Source of the DNA: Tunturiibacter gelidiferens
Lineage (GTDB): Bacteria; Acidobacteriota; Terriglobia; Terriglobales; Acidobacteriaceae
DNA length: 64,000 bases
Reading direction: 5' to 3'
Assembly (NCBI RefSeq): GCF_014201335.1
Contig: NZ_JACHEB010000002.1
Coordinates: 1-64,000 of the forward strand
Part shown: positions 53,235-61,903 of the stretch, piece by piece
Layout of the letters: each line of letters opens with the position of its first letter
Numbering within the stretch: the stretch's first letter is position 1
The notes under the pieces: model-generated
Seen by the model: the letters and a program-made list of their open reading frames with translations, nothing else
The model's database searches: none
Told to the model about the DNA's origin: nothing
Position numbers and translations under genes: made by a program

Positions 53235-53949
53235 AGCGTTTCGGGAGGAAGGCTCGGATGATGAGCGAGATGCCCAGTGAGATGAGGACGCCCTTGATGA
53301 TGAGGACTGAGTTGTAGCGCCAGCCTAGAGTTGCGAAAGAGACGAAGACACCCCACATGTAGATCTCGGATAGAAGAGCTTTGAACCACGTGGTTTGTGT
53401 CGCGGAGGCGGGGACTCGCGCGGTGAGTGAGGGGAAGAGGCGAGGGACTTTGGCGCAGTAGGCGAGGTAGGGTTCGCCGAGTTTTGCGGCGAGGAAGGAC
53501 TCTTCTGCATTGATGAGGCGCAACTGGATAAAGGCGATTGCGAGGATGCAGAAGATGGCTCCGCTGGGTGGCATGAGGAGCGCGAGCGCAAAGGTGTGGA
53601 AGAAGGTGCCGAGGTAGAGTGGGTTGCGGAGATGACGATAGGGGCCGTCCGCCATCACGTTGTCGCCGTGCATTGTGCCAGCCTTGACGATGGATGGGTC
53701 GAGGTAGGCTGAGGCCCAGGTGCGCAGGAATGCTCCTGTGAGGGCGCAGAGAATGCCGAGGATGAGGACCGCGATGGTTGCAGCGCTGAAGCCGAGCCAA
53801 CCACTGCGTGCGGGCGACGCCGCGAGGAACTGCCAGGTGCGAATGGAATCCAGGTGCAGGAAGATGTTCCACGGGGCAATGAAGCCGAGCACGTAGATAA
53901 TGACACCCAGAAGGAAGCGGAGACGAAACTCCAGCGCTGTTGCTTTCAT
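53233..53949 (-). CDS. Integral-membrane methyltransferase of the ICMT/phospholipid type
   Basis: 238 residues with about five membrane helices. GPYRHLRNPLYLGTF is the S-adenosylmethionine site of the isoprenylcysteine carboxyl methyltransferase/PEMT family, followed by EESFLAAKLGEPYLAYCAKVPRLFP, the second conserved element. Bacterial members methylate small amines or lipids, or have unknown substrates. The family call is solid; substrate unknown. It precedes an amidohydrolase on the same strand (21 bp), but shared function is not obvious. Confidence 0.85.
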   Translation of the reverse strand: MKATALEFRLRFLLGVIIYVLGFIAPWNIFLHLDSIRTWQFLAASPARSGWLGFSAATIAVLILGILCALTGAFLRTWASAYLDPSIVKAGTMHGDNVMADGPYRHLRNPLYLGTFFHTFALALLMPPSGAIFCILAIAFIQLRLINAEESFLAAKLGEPYLAYCAKVPRLFPSLTARVPASATQTTWFKALLSEIYMWGVFVSFATLGWRYNSVLIIKGVLISLGISLIIRAFLPKR

Positions 53950-53970
53950 GTTGGTTCTAGAATTTCTTTC

Positions 53971-55275
53971 CTACTGCTTGTGAGTTTCGTCTTTGTAGAC
54001 GGTGCCTGACTTCATGACGAAGTTGACGTGCTGGAGGATTTTGACGTCTTTGAGTGGATCGCCATCGATGGCGATGATGTCGGCCCATTTGCCGGGTTCG
54101 AGCGTGCCGACGCGGTCGGTCCACCCCATGAGATCCGCCGCGTTGATGGTGCCGGTCTGGATGCCTTGCAAGGGTGACATACCAAACTGATTGACGTAGA
54201 CATCCACCTCATGTGCGTTGAGTCCGTGCGGATAAACAGCGGCGTCAGTGCCGAGTGCGATCTTTACGCCAGATTCGATGGCGTGACGAATGTTCGCCTT
54301 CTCGACTACGCTGACGTCCTTCATCTTTTGTGCGTACAGAGGAGGAAGGTTGGCATACTGCCGGGCCCAGTCGATGAGATAGGCCGTGGGAACGAGGTAG
54401 GTTCCCTTTTTCTTCATCAGAGCGATGTCTTCGTCGTTGATGTAGCTACCGTGTTCGATGGAATCGACACCGGCTTCGGTGGCGAAGAGGATGCCCTGGG
54501 CGCCATGGGCGTGGGCTGCAACCTTGCGGCCGAGACGATGCGCGTCAGCTACGATGGCCTGCATCTCTTCGAGGGTGTATTGCGATGCTTGCGGATCGTC
54601 TCCTTTGGAGAGGACGCCGCCGGTGGCGCCGATCTTGATGAGGTCGGCTCCGTACTTGATATTTTCGCGGACCTGGTGCTGAACGGCGGGGATGCCGTCG
54701 GCTACGCCCTGGCCGTGGACATGGTACTCAAACGGGAGAAGATTCTCGTCCATGTGTCCGCCGGTGATGCCGAGTGCGGGACCGGAGACCTGCATGTGCG
54801 GCCCGGGAATGTGGCCTGCGTTGATCTCGTCGCGGAGGGCGACGTCGGTGTAGTCGTTCGCACCAACGTTGCGGACAGTGGTGAAGCCGGCTTCGAGCGT
54901 GACCTTTGCGTTTTCGACGCCGATGATCGCCTCCTTGGCTGGCGTCATGGACAGTTCAAAGTAGGGATCAAAGTTCGCGGAGGCGCCGGTGAGGTGGGTG
55001 TGGACATCGATCAGGCCAGGCATCACGGTGTAATGCGTGAGGTCGATCTCGGTGTCACCTTGCTGCTTTGGCGTGGATGCTGTGGGTGCAACCGCGGTGA
55101 TGCGATCGCCGGTCACGATGATCGTCTGATCTGCGGGTTCGGCCCCGGTCTTTACGTCGAGCAGATGGCCGGTGCGCAGGAGAGTGCGTGGGGCTGTTTG
55201 GGCGCCAGCAGAGAAAACTGCAATTTGTAACAAAACAAGGAACATATAATGTTTCACGTGGTTCGCTTTACGCAT
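53971..55275 (-). CDS. Exported amidohydrolase (imidazolonepropionase/Xaa-Pro dipeptidase-like)
   Basis: 434 residues. A signal peptide ends SAG-AQTAP; AAGGAG eight bases before ATG 55275 supports the start. VMPGLIDVHTHLTG gives the first metal site, IKIGATGGVLSKGDDP the carboxylated Lys region, KVAAHAHGAQGI and DSIEHGSYINDED the later His ligands, and LGTDAAVYPHG the final Asp. The layout is that of secreted peptidase-like amidohydrolases (amidohydro_1). It likely cleaves dipeptides or a cyclic amide outside the cytosol. The methyltransferase gene starts 21 bp after its stop codon. Confidence 0.9.
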   Translation of the reverse strand: MRKANHVKHYMFLVLLQIAVFSAGAQTAPRTLLRTGHLLDVKTGAEPADQTIIVTGDRITAVAPTASTPKQQGDTEIDLTHYTVMPGLIDVHTHLTGASANFDPYFELSMTPAKEAIIGVENAKVTLEAGFTTVRNVGANDYTDVALRDEINAGHIPGPHMQVSGPALGITGGHMDENLLPFEYHVHGQGVADGIPAVQHQVRENIKYGADLIKIGATGGVLSKGDDPQASQYTLEEMQAIVADAHRLGRKVAAHAHGAQGILFATEAGVDSIEHGSYINDEDIALMKKKGTYLVPTAYLIDWARQYANLPPLYAQKMKDVSVVEKANIRHAIESGVKIALGTDAAVYPHGLNAHEVDVYVNQFGMSPLQGIQTGTINAADLMGWTDRVGTLEPGKWADIIAIDGDPLKDVKILQHVNFVMKSGTVYKDETHKQ

Positions 55276-55378
55276 ACGCAGTCTCCTTGACGTGTCTTCG
55301 AGAATCTCCGGCGTGTTGAAATGGTCTGGCCTGAATTTATGGGTGCGAGTGATCGTAACGTACGGCGTATTCGAGCGG

Positions 55379-56290
55379 CTAGTCGCCGCCTAGCGCGGTG
55401 AGGATGGAGTCAAAGTCTTCGAGGCCGGAGTATTCAATAATGACGCGGCCCTTGCCGTTCTTGTCCTCGATGCGAACCTTGAGACCCAGAGTGCGGCGAA
55501 GGCGATCCTGAGCCTCGCGGACATTGGGATCCTCGGGTTGGGTGTCGGCCTTCGACTCCTTCTTCTCTTTCGCCTCGGGGTTGATGAGACCCTGCACGTA
55601 GGTTTCGGTTTGACGGACGGACATGGACAGCGCCATGACCTTTTGCGCGGCTGCGGTGATTGCTTCGGGCGAATCGAGCGCAAGGAGGGTGCGGGCGTGG
55701 CCGAAGGTGAGGTCGCCGGATTCTACTTTCTGTTGGATTGAATCCGGTAAACGTAACAAACGAAGGAAGTTAGCTACGCTGGCGCGCTCTTTGCCGGTGC
55801 GGATAGCCATCTGCTCCTGGGTCATCTTGAAGTCGTTGCTGAGGCGTTGATAGGCACGCGCCTGCTCGATGGGGTTGAGGTCGGCGCGCTGAAGATTTTC
55901 AACGATGGTCATTTCGAGCGTCTGCTCGTCGGAGACCTGGCGGACGATGGCCGGAATGGTGGTTTTGTTTGCTTTTTTGCTGGCCAGCCAGCGACGTTCG
56001 CCAGTGATGAGCTGGTATCGACCTCCGCTGAGTGGGCGGACGACGATGGGTTGCACCACGCCTGAGGCTGCGATGGACTGCGCCAACTCGGACAGTTTGG
56101 CCTCGTCGAAGTGACTGCGGGTTTGGTAGGGGTTGCGGTCGATCTGGTCGAGGGGGATCTCGAGGGGTTTGCCGGTTGGCTCGGTTACTGGTAGAGGCGG
56201 GGGCGGTGGTGCAGCTGGACGCTGGGGTAGGAGGGATTCAAGGCCCTTGCCCAGGGCTCGGCGTTTGGGATCTGCTGTGGCGGTTGGCAT
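55379..56290 (-). CDS. parB: Chromosome partitioning protein ParB
   Basis: 303 residues. ParB binds parS, spreads along DNA and, as a CTP-dependent clamp, loads SMC. The N-terminal ParB/Srx domain has LDQIDRNPYQTR and LITGERRWLASK (CTP site); the central HTH reads KTGKERASVANFLRLL, with LTFGHARTLLAL next to it; and the C-terminal dimerisation region ends SILTALGGD. A proline-rich stretch near the start (PAAPPPPPLP) follows the ParA-interacting N-terminus ALGKGLESLLP. Downstream of parA by 93 bp with a family C repeat between them. Three parS sites lie 1.2-2.7 kb upstream. Confidence 0.96.
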   Translation of the reverse strand: MPTATADPKRRALGKGLESLLPQRPAAPPPPPLPVTEPTGKPLEIPLDQIDRNPYQTRSHFDEAKLSELAQSIAASGVVQPIVVRPLSGGRYQLITGERRWLASKKANKTTIPAIVRQVSDEQTLEMTIVENLQRADLNPIEQARAYQRLSNDFKMTQEQMAIRTGKERASVANFLRLLRLPDSIQQKVESGDLTFGHARTLLALDSPEAITAAAQKVMALSMSVRQTETYVQGLINPEAKEKKESKADTQPEDPNVREAQDRLRRTLGLKVRIEDKNGKGRVIIEYSGLEDFDSILTALGGD

Positions 56291-56334
56291 GGTTGCGGCT
56301 TTCCTGGTGGATTTCTAATTTAACTGAAGAAATG

Positions 56335-56385
56335 TCTCCTGCCGGACGGGCCCACTGCGCGTGGAGCGGCCACTATGTGGCTTTT
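56335..56385 (-). repeat. Triple-hairpin repeat family C, copy 3
   Basis: Read on the minus strand: CCAC-ATA-GTGG, then CCAC-GCGCA-GTGG, then GTCC-GGCA-GGA. Hairpin 3 matches copies 1 and 2, whereas hairpins 1 and 2 have different, still complementary arms. It lies just after the parA stop codon and before parB. Confidence 0.65.
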
Positions 56386-57346
56386 AACTTTGCTTGGATT
56401 GCCAGAAGCGAGGCTTTTTTTCTGGTTTGTTGAATGATTTGAGAGCACTGGCTGCGGCTGCGGCGGCTGCCTTGCGACGCTTTTCTTCGGGACTGGCCAT
56501 GTTGTTGCGAGATAGTAGCTCGAGCGCCAACTCACGATAAGCCTCGGAGCCGCGTGACTTGGGATCGTAGAGCGAAACGGGTTTTCCGTGGCTAGGGGCT
56601 TCGGCCAGACGGATATTGCGGGGGATTGTCGTTTTGAGGAGCTTGTCGGTGAAGAAGGACTGAAGATTCTCCGATACCTGCTGGGAGAGGTTGGTGCGGT
56701 CGTCGTACATGGTGAGGAGAACGCCCTCGAGCGCAAGGCCGGGATTGAAGGCCTGGCCGACACGGTCAAGGGTGCTCATCAGCTCGGAGATGCCCTCGAG
56801 AGCAAAGTACTCGGCTTGCATGGGGACCAGGAGGCTGTCTGCGGCGACGAGTGAGTTCAGGGTGAGGAGATCGAGCGCCGGGGGGCAATCGAGGAGGATG
56901 AAGGGGTAGTCGGCGCGGATAGGCTCGATGGCGTCGCGGAGCTTGAATTCGCGGCGCTCAAGGGCGATGAGCTCAATCGTGGCTCCGATGAGGTTTTTGC
57001 TGCTAGGGATGAGCTTCAGGGAGTCGATGTCGGTGGAGAGGAGGGCTTCGGCGATCGTGGTCTGGCCGACCAGAATGTCGTAGATGCTGAGGCGAGAGTC
57101 TTCGCCGTCCTTTGCCCGCGCGAAACCGAGGCCACCGGTGGAGTTGGCCTGGGGGTCGCAGTCGATAAGAAGCGTGTTCAGGCCTTCGAGGGCGAGCGCC
57201 GCAGCTAGATTGATCGCGGTGGTGGTCTTGCCGACTCCGCCCTTTTGATTGACGACGGCAATGACCTTGGAGGTCTTCGGGGGGGATTTCTGGTCAGCGG
57301 AGCTGGATGCTGCGTCAGACTTGGGTGTGAGTTGTTCAGTCGTCAT
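56384..57346 (-). CDS. parA: Chromosome partitioning ATPase ParA (Soj)
   Basis: About 320 residues. The deviant Walker A motif [12 protein letters not shown] begins near residue 35, followed by [14 protein letters not shown] and the [17 protein letters not shown] block. ParA forms an ATP-dependent DNA-bound gradient that moves ParB-parS complexes. ATG 57346 is used; an in-frame TTG at 57388 is less likely. A 30-residue Ser/Pro-rich leader precedes the core. Together with rsmG upstream and parB downstream this is the standard chromosomal par operon. Confidence 0.96.
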   Translation of the reverse strand: MTTEQLTPKSDAASSSADQKSPPKTSKVIAVVNQKGGVGKTTTAINLAAALALEGLNTLLIDCDPQANSTGGLGFARAKDGEDSRLSIYDILVGQTTIAEALLSTDIDSLKLIPSSKNLIGATIELIALERREFKLRDAIEPIRADYPFILLDCPPALDLLTLNSLVAADSLLVPMQAEYFALEGISELMSTLDRVGQAFNPGLALEGVLLTMYDDRTNLSQQVSENLQSFFTDKLLKTTIPRNIRLAEAPSHGKPVSLYDPKSRGSEAYRELALELLSRNNMASPEEKRRKAAAAAAASALKSFNKPEKKPRFWQSKQS

Positions 57347-57492
57347 TTGCGGTAGTTGAAGGGTATCGGGCTGAGGCCGAGGTGGCAATGGGAGTGGTCT
57401 GTGCAGAACGAGCGGCGGCTGTGGAGAACTTGTGGGATACCGGATTTAGGGCCTAGATTGAGCGGTTTCTGGAGGCCCGGTGTGGAAATCTT

Positions 57493-57508
57493 TGTTCCAC
57501 GTGGAACG
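57493..57508. promoter_or_regulatory. parS site 1
   Basis: TGTTCCACGTGGAACG: 15 of 16 bases of the ParB target palindrome TGTTCCACGTGGAACA. It lies between rsmG and parA. Confidence 0.85.
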
Positions 57509-57509
57509 G

Positions 57510-58112
57510 TTAATCGCGGGTTCCGCGGAGGAGGATGCTGGATTGAGTGGTAGGGATCGGGATGGGTTTTTGAAAGGTGAACCCGGTGGGTGGGATTGGT
57601 GGAAGTCCTGTCAAGAGAAGGAGATCGTTGCTGGCGCGGGGGGCGGCAGCGGACAGGGCGGCGACCATGTTGTCTACCGCGCGAAGGGTAACCGTATGAA
57701 ACTGAATGGTTTGTGGCATAGTTTCGACGCGGGCTGCCCAGATTTCGGCTTTGAGGCCGAGGGTTCTGACTGCTTCTTGAATGAAGGTTGATTTCTTATT
57801 TTGGGATTCTGCAAGGGTTACGGCAATCTCGGGGCGCAGGATGGCGATCGGGAGGCCGGGGAAACCTGCTCCGGAGCCGAAGTCGAGTAATGTATTGGCT
57901 TCGGAAGCCAGATGGAGGCCGGCGAAGAGGCTCTCCCCGAAGTGGCGGCGGACGATCTCTTCTGGATCACGGATGGCAGTGAGGTTGGTGCGGGCGTTCC
58001 ACTTGAGGAGGAGTTCGAGGTATGCCGAGAGCTTTGGGAGAATATCCGGAGGGGGAGACGGAAGAAATGGGGCCAGGATGGTAGCGATCCTGGCCTCTGA
58101 GAGCGTTGGCAT
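57510..58112 (-). CDS. rsmG: 16S rRNA (guanine-527 N7) methyltransferase RsmG
   Basis: 200 residues. The family core is present: LLKWNARTNLTAIRDPEEI with the NLT block, RHFGESLFAGLHL, then LLDFGSGAGFPGLPIAI for the S-adenosylmethionine site, and the VTLRAVDNM active region. RsmG methylates G527 of 16S rRNA. Start ATG 58112 gives normal length. It is the first gene of rsmG-parA-parB; parS sites flank it on both sides. Confidence 0.95.
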   Translation of the reverse strand: MPTLSEARIATILAPFLPSPPPDILPKLSAYLELLLKWNARTNLTAIRDPEEIVRRHFGESLFAGLHLASEANTLLDFGSGAGFPGLPIAILRPEIAVTLAESQNKKSTFIQEAVRTLGLKAEIWAARVETMPQTIQFHTVTLRAVDNMVAALSAAAPRASNDLLLLTGLPPIPPTGFTFQKPIPIPTTQSSILLRGTRD

Positions 58113-58145
58113 AGGAATATCAGTATCTCAAAGAGGGTGGAGGCA

Positions 58146-58161
58146 TGTTCCACGTGGAACG
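58146..58161. promoter_or_regulatory. parS site 2
   Basis: TGTTCCACGTGGAACG, identical to site 1, located between the amidotransferase stop and the rsmG start. Confidence 0.85.
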
Positions 58162-58182
58162 TCGCGGATTTGGTCCGGAGGC

Positions 58183-58962
58183 TCAGGCGACGGAGGTGTG
58201 GATGGCGCGTGGGGTCCAGGCGGCGGCTTGCGCAACGAATCGGTCGAAGAGAGTCCGGGAACTTTGGCTGATGTCGTAGCTGCGCTCGGGGTGCCACTGG
58301 ACGCCGAGTACGAAATGCGACGTGGAACCTTCGCTGGCCTGGCCGCCCTCGATCGCTTCGATGACACCGTCCTGCGGACATCGTGCGGCGACGCGAAAGC
58401 CATCCCCGGGAATGCCGACAGCCTGGTGGTGGCTGGAGTTGATGGGGAGGCGAAGAAAGTCATCTTGTTCGGGGGCTTCGCTGAGGTCCAGAAATGAGCC
58501 AAGGAGGGAGTCGGGGGCAATTGCGGCTGAGTGGGCTATCGCTACGCTTTTGCCGGCAGCGTGGTTGACGGGGAGGATGGAGAGGTCCTGCACCAGAGTG
58601 CCGCCTCGCCAGACATTCAGGAACTGGAGGCCAAAACAGATCGCGAAGATGGGTTTATAGAGGTTGTGGGCGTCCTGTATGAGGAGTTCGTCTACATTCT
58701 CCCGAGCAGCGTCGGCAGGAGAGCACTCCGGGATCGGTTCCTGGCCATATTTTTGTGGGTTGACGTCGGCGGGGCTTCCTGGGAGGAGGACGGCCTGACA
58801 AGTGTTGATGAGATTGGCGATGGTGGTAGGCGTGGCGTCGACCGGAATTTCCACTGGGAAGCCGCCACTGCGCTCAACGGCTGCGGCGTACTGGGGCCAG
58901 GAGCGTTGGTTGTAGGCGAGGTCGGTACTTGTCGGGACGGGAATGGCGATGCGGGGCTTCAT
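58183..58962 (-). CDS. Class-I glutamine amidotransferase-like (peptidase C26, PuuD type)
   Basis: 259 residues. LLPGSPADVNPQKYG, PIFAICFGLQFLNVWRGGTLVQD with the nucleophilic Cys (AICFGLQ, where the family usually has GICRG), the NSSHHQAV block and VQWHPE with the His-Glu pair form the C26 gamma-glutamyl hydrolase/PuuD set. The Phe in place of Arg after Cys is unusual for PuuD. It probably hydrolyses a gamma-glutamyl amide. It lies between two parS sites and next to rsmG on the same strand; this position is likely historic rather than functional. Confidence 0.88.
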   Translation of the reverse strand: MKPRIAIPVPTSTDLAYNQRSWPQYAAAVERSGGFPVEIPVDATPTTIANLINTCQAVLLPGSPADVNPQKYGQEPIPECSPADAARENVDELLIQDAHNLYKPIFAICFGLQFLNVWRGGTLVQDLSILPVNHAAGKSVAIAHSAAIAPDSLLGSFLDLSEAPEQDDFLRLPINSSHHQAVGIPGDGFRVAARCPQDGVIEAIEGGQASEGSTSHFVLGVQWHPERSYDISQSSRTLFDRFVAQAAAWTPRAIHTSVA

Positions 58963-58990
58963 GGCAGGTTAATCATACGACTTGTCGCCG

Positions 58991-59006
58991 TGTTCCACGT
59001 GGAACA
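58991..59006. promoter_or_regulatory. parS site 3 (perfect)
   Basis: TGTTCCACGTGGAACA is a perfect 16-bp palindrome, the best of the three sites. It is between plsC and the amidotransferase gene. Confidence 0.92.
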
Positions 59007-59021
59007 TCTTTGACGGGACGG

Positions 59022-59867
59022 TTAGTCGTTTTTGGGGTACTGGGAGTAGGTGGTTGAGATGGATTCGTAGAGCCGCTGGGTGAGGGCATCTGCGTCTCGG
59101 GCATTGAGGCCCGCTGTGGGGATCGGGTCGCCTACTACGACGAAGATGGGGCGTGGTTGAAGCGCGTAGACGTGTATTGGAAGGAGCTCGTACGTTCCGA
59201 TGAGCGTCAGGGGGACCAAGGGGACCTGGGCCTTGATCGCCATATAGGCGCATCCGGACATCATCGTCTGGAGCTGGCCGGTGGCAGTGCGGCCACCTTC
59301 AGGAAATAGGACCAAGGGGAGGCCTTGTTTGAGAGTGGCGACGCCGCGGTTCAGGCTGGCGACCAGGGATCGCGGGCTTTGGGAATCAACGGGAACCTGG
59401 CCGGAGCGGTTGAGGTACCAGCCGATGAACGGGACCTTCCAGAGCGACTGCTTGGCGAGGATGCGGAACTGAAAGGGAAGTTTGGCAAAGAGGACAGGGG
59501 TGTCCATGTAGCTGAGGTGGTTGGAGGCGTAGACCGCGTTTTCGTGTTCGTGTAGCTTTTCACGACCAACGATTTTCACCGGCGAAAGGCTGATCAAGAG
59601 CAGAGTGCGCGCCCAGAGGTGGGCAATGGCGTGCTGCTGGCGGCCGGACTTATCCCACAGACCCGCCAGGAGAGATATGCAGCCGAAACCTGCAGTGGCG
59701 AGAGCTACAAGAGGGATGGCAACGAGGTAAGACAGCCAGCGGAGTAGGAACGGTGGCTGCTTTGAAAGGAAGGGCAATGGACCAGCCGACTCCTCGGCGG
59801 CCAGAGTAGGCGACGGCTTCGGTTCGGCTGATACTGTTGCGTCGTCCGCCAAGGGAGAATCGTTCAT
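59022..59867 (-). CDS. plsC: 1-acyl-sn-glycerol-3-phosphate acyltransferase PlsC
   Basis: 281 residues. The acyltransferase motifs NHLSYMDTP (HX4D), a GQVPVDSQSPRS segment, LFPEGGRT and VPLTLIGTYEL occur in order. PlsC adds the second acyl chain to make phosphatidic acid. Hydrophobic N-terminal helices (LVAIPLVALATAGFGCISLLAG) anchor it in the inner membrane. Its start overlaps the folC stop by four bases (ATGA), so the two are coupled. Confidence 0.93.
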   Translation of the reverse strand: MNDSPLADDATVSAEPKPSPTLAAEESAGPLPFLSKQPPFLLRWLSYLVAIPLVALATAGFGCISLLAGLWDKSGRQQHAIAHLWARTLLLISLSPVKIVGREKLHEHENAVYASNHLSYMDTPVLFAKLPFQFRILAKQSLWKVPFIGWYLNRSGQVPVDSQSPRSLVASLNRGVATLKQGLPLVLFPEGGRTATGQLQTMMSGCAYMAIKAQVPLVPLTLIGTYELLPIHVYALQPRPIFVVVGDPIPTAGLNARDADALTQRLYESISTTYSQYPKND

Positions 59868-61327
59868 AGCTCTCCGGCGAGGCGGCGGATCTCGCCTACT
59901 AAATAGACGGAGCCGGTGGCGATGATGAGGCCATTGGCAGGGGTTACGGCGCGGGCCTGGGCAAGAGCGGCGGCGAGGTGAGGGGCAGCGTGAGCCGGGA
60001 TGTCGAGGGTATGTGCGGCGGCGAGGAGATCCTCGATACGGGCCGCGCGGGGATTGTCGATGGGGGCGAAGACGATGTGGTCTTTGCGGCGCTCGGGATC
60101 GCCTGAGGACGGGTCGAAAAGGGGAAAGAGGATCTGGGCCATCTCGTTGAGATCCTTATCGCGGAGACAGCTGAAAAGGAGGGTACGAGGCTGGGCTTCG
60201 GGAAGCTGCGCGATGGCGGCACGGAGGGTCCAGGCACCGGCTGGATTGTGTGCAACGTCGAGCAGCAGGCTTGGACCGCTGGAGAAGGTCAGGAGCTCGA
60301 GCCGCCCGGGCCACTGCGTGTTTCGAATTCCCGCTTCGATATGAGCATTGGAGATATTGTAACTGGATTGGTTGCTTTCTAGGAATAATTTGTAACCGCC
60401 TTGGTTACGTAGCTCGACGGCAGCGGCGATTGCCAGGGCGATATTGCGTTGTTGGTGGTGCCCGGAGAGCGGCGAGTTGACTTCGAGGGGTTCTCCGTCG
60501 ATCGTGACCCGGTAATGATTGGCCGGGAGGGGTGTTGCTGTTTCGTGGCTGTGCAGTTCCAGGTCGTGACGTGGAACGCCTGGGGTCTGGCGGGGGATGT
60601 AGTTGGCAGCGTTGATAGCGCGGAGATTGAGGGTGACGGCTGCCTCGCCGATGGCTTGATTGGCCTCGGGATGCTGGGGGAGCGTGATGAGAGTGCCGCC
60701 TGGACGAAGGATGCCGGCTTTTTCACGGGTTATCTCGGCGATGGTGTTGCCGAGGTAGTCCTGGTGGTCAAGGGCGATGTCGGTGAGGACTGAGAGGATG
60801 GGGTCGACTATGTTGGTGGCGTCCAGACGCCCTCCGAGACCCACCTCGAGGATGGCAATGTCTACCGGGGTTTTTTCCGCCTGCGCGGCTCGCTCTCCTG
60901 CGAAGTAGAGGAACCCTACGGCGGTGAGGACCTCGAAGAAGCTGGGCGGGTAGGGTAGGTCGCCGGAATCGACGAGGAAACGGGCAGACTCGTCGACATG
61001 GAAGTAGAGGCGGGCGAAGTCTTCGTCGGAGATATCGTGCCCGTCGATCTGGATGCGCTCGTTGACCCGGACGAGATGGGGCGAGGTGTAGAGGCCGGTA
61101 CGGTAGCCGGCAGCGGTGAGGATGCTGCTCAGCGTGGCGGCTGTAGAGCCTTTGCCATTGGTTCCGGCGATCAGAACCGAGGGAAACGAAATTTGCGGGT
61201 TGCCGAGAGCCCCGGCGAGGACTCGCATGTGGGCGAGATCGAACTTTCGGCGCGGAGTGTTGGGCGTTGCAGGGGCAAGCTCGTGGCCCAGAGCGTAGAG
61301 ATGGTCGACCGCTGCGGCGTAAGACAT
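59864..61327 (-). CDS. folC: Bifunctional folylpolyglutamate/dihydrofolate synthase FolC
   Basis: 487 residues. VLIAGTNGKGSTAATLSSIL is the ATP site, YTSPHLVRVNERIQIDG the Mur-ligase-like loop, and LEVGLGGRLDATNIVDP the central signature, followed by LLLDVAHNPAGAWTL for the C-terminal domain. FolC adds glutamate to dihydropteroate and tetrahydrofolates. It is somewhat longer than usual, with inserts at about residues 250-290 and 400-430. Overlaps plsC by 4 bp. Confidence 0.95.
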   Translation of the reverse strand: MSYAAAVDHLYALGHELAPATPNTPRRKFDLAHMRVLAGALGNPQISFPSVLIAGTNGKGSTAATLSSILTAAGYRTGLYTSPHLVRVNERIQIDGHDISDEDFARLYFHVDESARFLVDSGDLPYPPSFFEVLTAVGFLYFAGERAAQAEKTPVDIAILEVGLGGRLDATNIVDPILSVLTDIALDHQDYLGNTIAEITREKAGILRPGGTLITLPQHPEANQAIGEAAVTLNLRAINAANYIPRQTPGVPRHDLELHSHETATPLPANHYRVTIDGEPLEVNSPLSGHHQQRNIALAIAAAVELRNQGGYKLFLESNQSSYNISNAHIEAGIRNTQWPGRLELLTFSSGPSLLLDVAHNPAGAWTLRAAIAQLPEAQPRTLLFSCLRDKDLNEMAQILFPLFDPSSGDPERRKDHIVFAPIDNPRAARIEDLLAAAHTLDIPAHAAPHLAAALAQARAVTPANGLIIATGSVYLVGEIRRLAGEL

Positions 61328-61475
61328 GGGGTTATTTTAGGCGATTGCCTGGATTTGAGTAGTTTGGCCGGGGAGTCGGGAGGCGAGAGCACTGGCGTTA
61401 CACGGTCGTGCCGCCGATAACACCAAGGTGGGATATCGAGGGAGGTTCGACGGGCGGATAGTGGGGTATCAACAG

Positions 61476-61504
61476 TTGCAACATGCAATGTTTTGCACTT
61501 TAGA
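61476..61504 (+). promoter_or_regulatory. Putative promoter with dyad for the 44-residue gene
   Basis: TTGCAA (61476-61481) and TTTAGA (61499-61504) are 17 bp apart. The -35 lies in the dyad TTGCA-ACA-TGCAA (61476-61488), a possible operator. Confidence 0.45.
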
Positions 61505-61560
61505 CTGCCGGTTCAAAACCTCGAAGGGCTACGAAAGGCCCAGAGGAAAAAGGAGATGTT

Positions 61561-61695
61561 ATGCGTGTAGCACTCGGTATCGCGTTTGCAATGGTCGCCG
61601 TCGCCCCGTTTTTTGGTCGGTGGAGGGCGAATGTCTGGCTTAAGAAGCATGTCCCCGCGGAACGTACCATGAAGAGTGTCCCGGAGATCGCCTAA
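61561..61695 (+). CDS. Very small membrane-type protein (44 residues)
   Basis: ATG at 61561 is preceded by AAAGGAG at six bases, one of the best ribosome sites in the window. The product has a hydrophobic start (VALGIAFAMVAVAPFF) and then a basic/polar half ending in SVPEIA. It is flanked by a possible promoter at 61476-61504 and a strong terminator at 61724-61764, which together define a complete small transcription unit. I recognise no family. Confidence 0.6.
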   Translation: MRVALGIAFAMVAVAPFFGRWRANVWLKKHVPAERTMKSVPEIA

Positions 61696-61723
61696 CTAAA
61701 ACAGCCCCACCTACCGATAAACA

Positions 61724-61764
61724 AAACAGGACCGTTGCCCATGGGGGTACGGTCCTTCTGTTTT
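61724..61764 (+). terminator. Intrinsic terminator after the 44-residue gene
   Basis: AGGACCGT (61728-61735) pairs with ACGGTCCT (61749-61756), extended by ACA/TGT across a small bulge, followed by TTTT. It is about 30 bases past the stop codon. Confidence 0.8.
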
Positions 61765-61903
61765 AAGCAATCGGGCTATCTCAGGTGATTAGCTCTCTCG
61801 TTCGATAGTTGGGAACTGCCCTTATTTTAAGGATAAAAAAATGCGGACAGCTATCGCTGCCCGCCAAATAGTCTTGGGTTGTTGCGGCAAGAGGGCTAAC
61901 GAG

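Noticed and set aside
55249-55264. parS-like TGTTTCACGTGGTTCG in the amidohydrolase start
   Set aside because: Only 12 of 16 positions fit TGTTTCACGTGAAACA, the right half is broken and it lies in coding DNA.
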